Positions 1 through 9,784 of a stretch of DNA of 64,000 bases are shown in pieces (position 1 is the first letter of the stretch; each line of letters begins with the position of its first letter). The stretch comes from Atherix ibis (Eukaryota > Arthropoda > Insecta > Diptera > Athericidae). The stretch lies in assembly GCA_958298945.1 (NCBI GenBank), contig OY282610.1, forward strand, positions 30,702,167-30,766,166. The letters are read 5' to 3'. The notes under the pieces are model-generated. The model searched no databases and had not been told where the DNA came from. It saw only the letters and a program-made list of their open reading frames with translations. A program made the translations under genes and the position numbers.

Positions 1-840
1 CCGGATCGACATGCGTCGTGCAAGACGTGATCAGGTACCATAATTCCAGACGGGGAAAAAATTGTTGAAACACAGCCAAGGGTACAATGATAGTCGTTCG
101 ATGAGTGGGGACAGGTAATCCAGGTAGCCGACGAAGTAGTCCAGGCAAGTGATGGCTCAGCCAACATCGAGACATTGAGCCACTCGTTGGACAGTAATGG
201 GCAAATAGATAGAATGACCGGTTACGTCGTTGGCTACAGACAGTGCATAGTGGATGGTGGTCTACAGACTATGGATCAGATCAGGACTAAACACAGTTCA
301 GGTATTCAGAAGATGAACGGATCAGCCCAGGTCAAACATTACAAAATCCCAAGTTATGAGGTATTCTGCCTGCCGACAGTCAGTTGCACAAAGATTGAGG
401 TTGACTGGTGGTGCCCTTTGGATGCTTTTGTGAATGCAACAAGGTGTGTCTGGCTCACTAATGATGATGTGCACATTGACCAACGTTGGCGAAGAGACTC
501 AATCGCTAATAGAACGTAACCTTATATCATACTCGTTCACGAACAAGAAGCTATCCCCTCTCTGGTGTTGGTCCTGATGCATGGCCAATACAATTTTGGA
601 TACGCCTGCCTGTATTGTTGGGCTTTGGACACATCGAAAGGGTCAGTCAACTTAACCGTATGTCCTTCAAGCACTCCTACTTCTATACCGATTATACCAA
701 ACAATCAACGTATGGATTTTTACGTACTTCTCCACTTGTCCTCATATTTCTGCGCAGACATACACGGCTGGACAAACCATAAACGTTTCCTTTTGCGTCA
801 CACATTCATGTCTTCAATTTTTTCTTGAAATTCTACCGTT
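1..840. other. Unrecognised higher-complexity island
   Basis: This stretch is visibly less AT-rich than what follows. It holds two short open frames on the plus strand (175-519, 114 codons; 565-828, 87 codons). Neither shows a domain, signal peptide or motif I recognise, and several stops interrupt both strands between them. The base composition suggests former coding sequence, either a decayed host exon or an old transposon, but I cannot assign a family. Confidence 0.3.
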
Positions 841-1204
841 TTATTTTTTTATTTTTGATATTTTTAAGTTTTGATATCAATTACAGTGTACGAGTATACT
901 TCATCATTCAATTCCGCCCGTCTCAAGATTTATTTGTGATGCAATAAGAAAGAGACAAAAATTATTTCGTACGTTTTCAAAAAGTTTTCAACATTTAGTT
1001 TCTGAAGATATCACCTTTTCTTCAGGGTAATTATATAATCTTACAGTTTTTTAATATTTTCTTGGAATGCATGTGAATAAGGACTAAACAAAGATTTGAA
1101 AGAGTTGAATTACTTTTATTATTTGGTGTCAAGATAACAACATGGAGAAAGAAATCCCCCAATCCGCCACTGATAGCCAACAAAGCCTATTTCAGTTATT
1201 CTGA
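841..1204. other. AT-rich non-coding stretch
   Basis: Homopolymer-rich AT sequence. I see no gene, repeat unit or regulatory site that I can support here. Confidence 0.5.
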
Positions 1205-1530
1205 ATTATTTCGCTCAAAAACTCTGATCATAGATAGTATCAAAGCTTCTGCTATACAGAAGATCATGTATTCTTCGGAAGCTTGGATTCCCATAAAAAA
1301 CGATTGATAACTTTTGTCCGTGTTCTAAAAGATTATCCTTGAAAGAATTTTGGGTCCCCTACTTGAGGATGGACTCTGTGTATTCCGAAATATATTTAAC
1401 GACGAGATCCTGTCCGACACTTAGTCCGTATTTTTACTCAATAGGCTGCCCAGAATGCCTGTAGTAGCGTCATTTATGGTTTCAAAAGAAGAGGTAGGCC
1501 CTTCCTTCGGTGGAGCAACGGCGTTAGCCA
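1205..1530 (+). pseudogene. Relic of non-LTR retrotransposon ORF2 C-terminus
   Basis: One plus-strand frame reads through about 75 codons with a few stops. It gives an EAW...IPIKND segment followed by LERILGPLLEDGLCVFRN and a downstream GFKRRGRP-like basic motif near 1477-1503. This order (a Y/E-A/T-W motif, an ER-(I/V)-L-R-I-GP motif, then a basic GRRxRGRP motif) is the usual end of reverse-transcriptase ORFs in LINEs. The RT palm is missing and several stops interrupt the frame, so it is a dead 3' fragment. Its last 60 bp resembles a minus-strand segment near 25925-26005, so two copies of one LINE family are present. The family is known only to the level of non-LTR. Confidence 0.55.
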
Positions 1531-1555
1531 GGATGCTAAAAAAAATACTGCCATT

Positions 1556-2035
1556 GGCGAGCTAGAAAAAATATTTTTTACAAATAATTGAAAGAAACCT
1601 AAAATTTATTTTAAAAGCATGATAAAAATAATAAAATTTCTTAGTAAAATTTTAACGACACAAAAAAACGCTGTTTAAATTCTTTACTGAACCAAAAAAA
1701 AAAAAAAAAAGTTTTGGAGCTTTAATAATAATACAATAATAATTAATATTTACCATAAAAGCTTTTGCTATTTTTAATACTTTTACAGTAAATATTAATT
1801 TTTTATTTGACAAGTTTTTTGACTAATTTCAGTAAAAACTTGTCAGTAGAAATTTTTAGTAAACATTATCAAATTTTCAATAAAAACTTGTCAGTAAAAA
1901 TGTTCAGTTAAAATTTTTAGTAAACATTATGAAATTTTCAATAAAAAATGTACAATAAAAATGTTCAGTTAGTATTTTTAATACTTTTGCAGTAAATATT
2001 AATTTTTTATTGACAAGCTTTTTCTAATTTCGTGC
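1556..2035 (+). repeat. Short copy of minisatellite-bearing dispersed repeat
   Basis: Positions 1560-1735 closely match 9785-9960. Positions 1735-2030 contain about one and a half units of the motif that is expanded to about 14 units at 9965-12480; key words are AGTATTTTTAATACTTTTGC and TATTGACAAG. The shared unique flank plus different unit number shows one dispersed element with a variable internal array. Confidence 0.75.
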
Positions 2036-2600
2036 TGGAAGATTGACGAGTTGGAAGATCACGTCGCGAACTAAGGACGTATTGAGTTTTTTTTATAGTG
2101 GACTCCCGGTTGTCGTCCCGTTGATGATAATGACGAATGGAAGATGGACGCTAAAAATTTTTCCCGATTTCTGACAGGACATTGCTGCTTCATTGCATCC
2201 CTTTGTTGCTTGAAGCTGGACGATAATACGGTATGCTCAACATGGTATTCAACAATTGGTTTCCTTTAAGGATGTGAGAGAGAAAATCTGCAGAAAATCG
2301 TTGATATCCCAATAGGCCATCTTTGTAAAAATTATATCAATTTAGGCATATTGAAGAAGATCGCTCATGAGGAAAGAATAACAAAAGGCTAACTTGAAGC
2401 CTCGATAGTATATTAAACTTTAAGATAGTCTGTTCCCTGTGAATTATGATGAAACTTTTAGTAAATATTCGACATTTTTTAAAAAAGCTTTTTTTAAATT
2501 AATTTGTTTCCAATTTAATTTTCACAATAATTTTGGATATTTGAAAATTTCTCTTTGGTAGATAATGCATAAAAAATATTTATAAAAAAAAATCCACGAA
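2036..2600. other. Unassigned intergenic sequence
   Basis: Mixed-complexity sequence with no open frame longer than about 50 codons. It follows directly on the repeat copy at 1556-2035. No family recognised. Confidence 0.4.
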
Positions 2601-2610
2601 ACGGCTTTAA

Positions 2611-2790
2611 ATTTTTATTATTCAATTTTTTTTACCTCGAAAAGCTCAGGCCATTTGGCGACAGCTTAAGGATACCCCGGCTACGTCACCAGATAGATTT
2701 GAACTCAGAACCGCTGTTTACTTAACGGTAAATTATGAGAGCACTTCTAAGGATAATTTTTTTGCAAAAAATCATCTATAAGCTGGACAA
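2611..2790 (+). repeat. Duplicated repeat unit, copy 1
   Basis: The core CCTCGAAAAGCTCAGGCCAT through TTAACGGTAAATTATGAGAG (about 2634-2745) recurs at 2977-3088 with few changes, including short flanks (TTTATTATTCA before, TTGCAAAAAATC after). The segment from 2693 read on the minus strand has a degenerate tRNA B-box-like GAGTTCAAATC, but no A box could be placed, so a SINE origin is only possible. Confidence 0.6.
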
Positions 2791-2939
2791 TTTAAATTTT
2801 TCCAGGTTATTTCGAAAAAGTTTTGCAGGTTATTTCTAAACATATTTTTTTTCAATAAAATTTTACAAAATAACGAACTTTTTTTATTATTCATAAGAAA
2901 TTTAGTACTAATTTTTGAAACAAAATTTTCGAACTGGCT

Positions 2940-3135
2940 ATAAATTTTTATTATTCATTTTTAAGCGCAGTTTTTACCTCGAAAAGCTCAGGCCATTTGG
3001 AAACAGCTAAAGGATACCCCGGCTACATCACCAAAAGGATTTAAACTCAGAACTGCTGTCTACTTAACGGTAAATTATGAGAGCATATCTAGGGAAATTT
3101 TTTTTTTTTTGCAAAAAATCTTGATTAAGCTGATA
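2940..3135 (+). repeat. Duplicated repeat unit, copy 2
   Basis: Second copy of the unit at 2611-2790, in the same orientation and about 340 bp downstream. Differences include a longer T tract and several substitutions, so the duplication is not recent. Confidence 0.6.
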
Positions 3136-3740
3136 AATAATTTTTTTTTTAAATATTATATTAAAAATTTCACTAATTTTCTATTTAAACACTTTTCATT
3201 TTAAAATTAGTATGAATTTTACTAAAAATTCATAAAAAAATTCCTTTATTTCAAAATTATTTTCAATTGCTCCTTTTCAAATTGTTAATAATTAAAAGGA
3301 TATCATTTGATGACTATTAATTAAGTTAATGATTTTAAAGAAAATCTTACAATTACTTTTAATGCATCATAAAAAAAGAAAGATTTTTTTTCTTCTTCAT
3401 TACTCAACAAAAAAACCTTTTAGCATTAAAAATAATTGCCCATTTTCAGATTTTTCCATTAAATCTAAAACTAAAATAATTTAAAAATAAATTTTTTAAA
3501 TTAAAGAATTTATAATATTTCTCTTAGAAGTATTAATTAGCTATATTTATTAACAAAATATACGTATTATTGGCAAAAAATTATTTTAACAAAATAAGGA
3601 GTTAAAAATTGTGCTTTTTTAAGCAATAAGTTAAAAAATATGTTTTTATATTTAGTAAACAAAAATTCATAGTCACATGGTATATGTATAAGAGAGAAAT
3701 TTTTTTTACTATATCAAATTTTTGTCGGTTTTTCTATCTT
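3136..3740. other. AT-rich non-coding stretch
   Basis: Almost entirely A/T with homopolymer tracts. Nothing recognisable. Confidence 0.5.
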
Positions 3741-4145
3741 TCATATAAGAGGTGTGACGAAAAAGTAACGAGACGGAAAAAACTGAGCGTGATCTGGCAA
3801 CAGTGCGGACTTTCCGTCCTTAGGGCTTATACGTTAGTTCTCCTAGGCAAGCAGTACAAGTTTTAACTACACCCGAAGGAGCATTGGAAAATGACCCTCA
3901 CTCAGGGAGGGAGACCTTTTACATTGAAAACTAATGACAATGTGGTGGTACCCTTCAAGGACTTCTTTACAGAAAGTCATTTGAAGGGCTCATTAAAAGA
4001 GTTTCTTGCGTCAGAGAAGACATTGCAGACACCTCCTGTTGCACGGCCATCTCCTTCAAAGAGTTTTAACCGGAAAAAGCTATTCCTGTGTTTTTTTAGG
4101 GGCCCCCTTTTCACCTTGGTACTGTTGATAACATACAAACGATAA
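3741..4145 (+). other. Possible DNA transposon end and unknown island
   Basis: Starting near 3750 the sequence GGTGTGACGAAAAAGTAACG followed by a 'CTGGCAACAGTGCGGAC' segment has the style of a Tc1/mariner terminal repeat and leader. No matching inverted end is visible downstream. An 84-codon frame at 3891-4145 (TLKTNDNVVVPFKDFFTESH...) has no recognisable domain. The transposon assignment is a guess from composition and the leader. Confidence 0.25.
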
Positions 4146-4990
4146 AAAAATCTATCCTATTAATCTATCCTCGTTCGTATTGTTAGGTCAAATTTTATAG
4201 TAAAAACATTTTTGAAATTAAAAGAAAAGTTTTTTTTTAAATTTTAAAAGCAAAAAAAAAAATTTCAAAATATATTTATTGAAATCAATTTTGTCATCCA
4301 GTGTACGTTTAGGACGAACACACATAAATGCATAAAATTATCTTCCGATGCTTTACCATGCATTTGGTAGTATTTTTATTATCACTTTTCATATGAAAAA
4401 GGAAATACAAAAAGGTTGGAGAGTATATTTTCATTTGCAGGAATAAGAAGAGCAAAGGGATTTTTATGCTTACTTAATATGTATTTATGTACATATGTGT
4501 ATGTAAGCGAGCGCATGTACAGAGGAAAAAAGGGCTGTGATGTCTTGAATTTTTCTTTAATTTTTTTTTTGTTGATTATAATTTTATCTTTACTTTGTTT
4601 CATTTTTATTCCTCTTGTACCATCGGCCTTCTTATTCTTTGTGTCGAAATTTGCTATTAAAATTACGATGAGTCTTCGGTGTTGCTGATGGTGTTGGTCA
4701 TTGACCATTGGTGCAGAATCTCCTTGCCACACTTTATACACTTATGTACTTATCCAAAATGTCTAAGCACTATTCAGATACGATGCAATTCTTTTAGATT
4801 TAAAAAAAAATAACCACCATGACTATCTCCACTCTGGGCAATTCGCACATGGGGATTATAAAAATAGCTGTTGCGTCATTCTCCCTCGAGGTAAACGAAT
4901 GCAAGAAGAAAAACGAAAGTTTATACCAGAGTAAGAATACGCTCACTCGTACGTGCGGGTATTGATCTGATTCTGAATCGCCAATAATAG
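4146..4990. other. Intergenic sequence with no supported gene
   Basis: Overlapping short frames on both strands at 4382-4741 encode low-complexity, hydrophobic or Lys-rich strings and look like chance frames. Nothing else is recognised. Confidence 0.45.
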
Positions 4991-7900
4991 CTTTTATTTA
5001 AAATAAAAAATTATTAATTTTTTTTTCTACTCTTAATATTTTCATTGAAGGAAAATAATTTATTTTTATACAAAAACTGTTATTGATTTGAAGAAAAAAA
5101 GAATAATTTATTCTGTTGGTATTTTCCTTGTTCAAATTAAGTAAATTTATTGAAATTTGTTCAAAAGTCGATAATAAAAAGAATTTTTGCCAATACATAT
5201 TTTTCTATAGAAATATCCTCATAACTGAAAATAGATTTATTAAAAAATATTTTAAAACAATTCATTTGTTTTTACAAAGGATGAAAAATTTTAAGCAAAC
5301 TTTGAATTAAAGCTTTTTTTTCTAAATTAAATTACAAATGTCGCCCTTTATTTTTATTTATATTAAAATATTTCCTTCCACAAGTTCTCTTTTCAAGTCA
5401 AAATAAATAACATTTTTATAAATTCCAAATTTGATTAGTAAAATTTGGGTTTTTTTTTTTTTAAAAAAAATGGACTTTTTCAAGAAAATATTTACGAAAA
5501 CCGGTGATTTTATTTTTGTCAGTTAAAAACTTAATTTTTTTTAATTCAATTTTTTTTAAAATTATATTTAGGGTACTTATTATTCTTATTTAAAAAATGA
5601 ACGATATTAATTATTCTTAAAATTCTTAACAATTAATTGTTTAGTCAAATTAAATTATTTGTTCGGTTAAAAATTTTGCAAAATAATTGTTTTTTTTTAG
5701 TAAAATAAGGTAATTTTTTAAAAAATACTAAGAAAATCTAGAATAAATTGGTTTTTAAATAATAAATAATTATAAAAAGAAATTATTTTTATTTAAATTT
5801 TAGTAAAAACAATTTTTTTTAAGAAATCTAGCGTAAATATTTTTTGGACTTTTTACTGAAAATGCTTAATATAATCACTATTCTTGTTGTAAAAAAAAAA
5901 GGAATATTATAATTAAAGATTTTTTTTTAAATTATTTTGAATAAAGTTTTTTTTTTATTTGAATATGTTTTATTAACTCAAATATTAAATTTTATTTTAT
6001 ATTTTTTGTTAAGGATAATCAAGAATTTTTTAATTACTTAAAAAAAAAAAGGGTCTTTAAGCTTCTTTTTGATAAGTAAAATTAGGAATAATTAACAAAT
6101 TGCTGACAAATTATAAATAAATGAACAAAAAAAATATTTTTTTTTTAAATTTAAGTACAAAAAACTAAAAAAAAAACTATTTCAAACTTTTGACGATTTC
6201 AAACTTTTTAATTTAATATGGTAATTAAAAAATTAAATATTCTTTATAAAATTTAGGATAATCAATGATTCACTAAAATTGTTTAAATTATTTTTTAACA
6301 ACCGAAAAAAATTTTTTTTACTTATTGTTTTAGTTAAAAACTTTGTAAAAATTTACAAGAAAATAGTTGTTAAAAAGCCTAATATTTTTCTGTGATTTTT
6401 TTTGTTTTTAATTTCTTAAAAATGTGATTTTTCTGAAAATATTTTTTAAAAACAAAACAGTTAATAATTGCGTTCAGATAATTGAAAAAAAATACAAAGT
6501 ATAATTAGTTAAATTGAATTTTTTCAGGAATTAAGTGTAAACATTGTTAAAAGACTTTTAACAAAAATTTGTTAAAAATAAAAAAATTTTTCCAATAACA
6601 TTAGAGATAATCAAGGATTTTATATTTTATTAAAAAACAAGGTCTTTAAGCTTCGTTTTGACTAGTAAAATTAGGAATTACTAAAAAATATCAGTAATAA
6701 ATTGCTGACATATCATAAATAAATCTACAAAAAAAATTTAAATTTAAGTACAAGAAACTAAAAAAAAAACTATTTCAGATTTTTTAAAAGAAAACAATTT
6801 TATAATTAAAAAAAATTTTATATTCTTTCTAATATTAATTGATTGATTATATGCTTTTTAATTGATATTTTAGTTAAAAATTTTGTAAACGTTAACAAAA
6901 AAAATGGTTGCTAAAACGCCGAATATTTTTCTGTGTTTTTTTTTGTGTGTTTAATTTCTTAAAAATGTGAATATATTTTTTTAAAAAAAACCAGTTCATG
7001 ATTAAAAAAAATTTGTTACAATAAAATAAGGGATAATCGAGGATTTAGTATAACCTTAAAAAGGTTGTATATTATTATTTAAGAAACTTTCAAACAAAAA
7101 GTTTCTTAAATAATAATACACAACCTTTTTAAGGTTATACTAAATATGTGATTATTTTCATTTGCAAAATTATAATCTAATTCAAAAATGGGAATACTTT
7201 CCGAAAATTATTTAAAAAAAAAAATCAGTACTAAATTTCTTATAAATAATAAAAAAAAGTTTAATAATTTTTTAAATTTTATTACAAAAATTTTTGGTGA
7301 CCCCAAAAACACTTCTTTTAAAGGAAAAATTTTTAAGGGACTTTTTTTTTTAAAACAAAAAAAAAATATTCATAATTGATTATCTTTAATATTTTTTTTA
7401 TTTTTTGCTCAAAATAATTTTTGTTTATTATTTTGTTAAGAAGTTTACAAAAAATTAACCAAAAAATGTCAGTAAAAAAAAAACTTCTTTTTGTGTGTGT
7501 ATTTTTTTTTTGTTGAATACTATAATTAAGAATCCTTTAAAAAATGTGAACTTTCTTTTATAAGAATATTTAAACAAATTAATAATGAAATATTTTCAAA
7601 TAATAAATGAATATTAAAAAAAAGGACATTTCTTATGAAATTTTTAAACAAAAAATTTTTTTTTTTATAGAAATAATGTTAAAAACTTTTTAAGGACTTT
7701 TTATTAAAAAAAAGACAAACTTTCATAATTAACAAATAAAATTTCTTATACAGTATGTGGGATTGTTAAGTTTTTGTGTTTTTTGTTTTTTTACACATAT
7801 TTTTAATTATAATTTCGGTTAACAATGCATATAAATTAAGTGTACAAATTTTTAAAAGACTTTCTATCTTGAACATTTTTTTTTCAGAATTATTAAAATT

Positions 7901-8300
7901 TTAAATATTATTTCTTTTGAAAAAAAAATATAAATAACGATTATCATTAATAAAAGTAATATAATTTTTTGTGAGATATTTTTTTAAAAGTAATATTATA
8001 TATTTTTTTAACAAATTGGACTTATTTCCCAAAAATATATTTTGAAAATTCAGTAATTAATTCAGTTCTTTTATACAATTAATAAATTTTTATATATAAA
8101 ATGTAGGACAATAAATATTTGAACAATAAATTTGAAATTTTTGACAATTTTTTTTTTAAAAACTTTTTTTTAATAACTTAGAAAAAATGTTTTTTTTAAA
8201 GATTAAGGACAATCGCTTTTAAAAATTAATCGTTTAAAATATTTTCCAAAAATAATAGAATATTTTCTAAAAATAATAAGAAATATTTTTGATTCACAAT
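4991..8300. other. 3.3 kb extremely AT-rich desert
   Basis: Poly-A/poly-T tracts dominate, with degenerate internal repetition (for example the pair around 6030-6180 and 6640-6780, both with AAACTA and eight or more A's after AAGTACAA). No coding potential. The single striking structure is the hairpin at 7044-7144, listed separately. Confidence 0.6.
7044..7144. repeat. Near-perfect 45-bp inverted repeat (hairpin)
   Basis: Arms 7044-7088 and 7100-7144 are reverse complements with one mismatch, separated by an 11-nt loop (TTCAAACAAAA). In a minus-strand transcript the mismatch would be a G-U wobble, so the stem would be continuous over 45 pairs. Candidates are a very small fold-back element or a hairpin RNA source. 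Nothing else marks it as a gene. Confidence 0.9.
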
Positions 8301-8720
8301 AAGCTTTATCCAAATTTATGTGTGCATGCTTGAAACGATTGTTCTGCAAAAGTGGTAAGAAGACGTCATGTCCCTAGATATGGTCATGTGTGGACTTTAG
8401 TTTAACTTTCAGAAATGGGAACCTCTCCGATATTGTTGAAAAGGGTGGACGGAATGCAAAAATAGCTGTTTAGGGCCAATGTTCGATGACAGTTCAAGGC
8501 GAGTCCAACCTCCAATGTGACTGGGACCGGTCGATGCATTTTCATGCCAATTATTGGATATTGCGATCGTTCGGAATCGGAATGCGTTCGTTCTTGTTTA
8601 CTGGTACAGAACGATTACTTGCTAGGTGCAATCGTTCCCAGTCAGTCAGTAGTGCCTGTAGACTCCCTATTTTATGCAGATCTATAGTCCATATTTACAC
8701 TACCACCTGCTATAAGGCAA
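8301..8720. other. Unrecognised higher-complexity island
   Basis: About 400 bp of balanced base composition within AT-rich DNA. A 106-codon frame on the plus strand (8486-8806) runs into a poly-Lys tail and shows no domain. It may be an old transposon fragment. Confidence 0.25.
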
Positions 8721-8920
8721 AAATGAAAAAAAAAACTTATTTATTTTTAACGAAATATTCTTTTAAACCTAAGAACTTTCCTTTTTTTTCTTCAGAGCTT
8801 CAATAATTAATAAATTTACTATCAAATATCAAATATTCTAAATGCTAACTAATTTAAATTTAAAATCAAAAGATACATTGTTCCAATTCTAATGGAGTGG
8901 ATTCGTAATTCACGGGATCA

Positions 8921-9152
8921 ATAATCGAATACTGGAATGGGCAATAACCGAATATTTTGGAATGGGCAATAATCGAATACGAGCCAAAATACGTGCAAGC
9001 AAAGCAGCAGTCAAAAATTAACTGAACATTGAAAATGGCCGAACTTGTCGACATAAGTGAGAGACATGAGTACCACCATAACGCCATAAAAAATTTAAAA
9101 TCGAATATACGCAACCCTAGGAAATTCAAAATTCGCCATACTTTTTGAACAG
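8921..9152 (-). mobile_element. Solo 5' end of a mariner-family element
   Basis: Read on the minus strand this begins with the terminal sequence of the element at 51975-52858 (GTCTGTTCAAAAAGTATGGC) and continues through its leader as far as the CGTGTTTTGGCTCGT equivalent. It then breaks into about three short tandem copies of a GGAATGGGCAATAA(C/T)CGAATA word (8921-8985). No transposase sequence remains. It belongs to the same family as 17593-18433 and 51975-52858. Confidence 0.75.
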
Positions 9153-9264
9153 ACCTTATACAGTCCTGTCATTATTTAGTTTATTATTTGCCATTAAGGT
9201 TAATTGACCATAAAAAAATATAAAAGATGCGCTGCGCCAATTGGTTGCTCGAACACCAGGCTTT

Positions 9265-9640
9265 GGATGCTGATTTTTCAAACAAAATTTTCTTCAGCGG
9301 GTGAGGATTATTTCGTCAATAAGCAAAATTACCAATTATAAGGCTCTAAAAATCTACAAATAACTATGAATAAACCATTGTATTCACGAAAGTATTTGGT
9401 CTTTGAAAATAATAAATTTTAGCTTTATTGCAAAAAAAGTTTTCAGGGAGGGTTTTTTTTCTAGATTTGGTGCCATTGGACTTATAATTAGATAGAATAT
9501 TTTCATATTTTAGAAATTTAAAAGCAAATATTCATCTAGTAATGGCCAAATAACAGTCTGAAAAGTGCACGAAAGTCATATAAAATAACCTGAAAAGGAT
9601 CGAGTCCTGCAATAAATCTCGTGATAGCTTTCGGAGAAAA
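9265..9640 (+). repeat. Dispersed repeat family D1, copy a
   Basis: Shares the ordered words AACAAAATTTTC, AAGGCTCTAAAAATCTAC, 'ACCATTGTATTCACGAAAG' and AAAGGATCGAGTCCTGCAA with the copies at 34140-34680, 41055-41705 and 53965-54425. No coding capacity. Downstream, ATTGGATAACCCT (9737-9749) is also shared with the flank of the 54 kb copy, so the element may extend to about 9760. Confidence 0.6.
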
Positions 9641-9784
9641 AATTATACTTCTCCACCGAATTATGGAGAAAAAAATGTTTAATATACAATATTTTAATCA
9701 GGAAATATATTTAAACTAACTTTACTTTTTAAAGTGCAAATTGGATAACCCTTTTAAAATTTAAAATAAGTTTCCATAAAAAGA

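Noticed and set aside
4382..4741. 119-codon minus frame and 90-codon plus frame over the same bases
   Set aside because: Both are low complexity or hydrophobic without motifs; mutual overlap in AT-rich DNA suggests chance.
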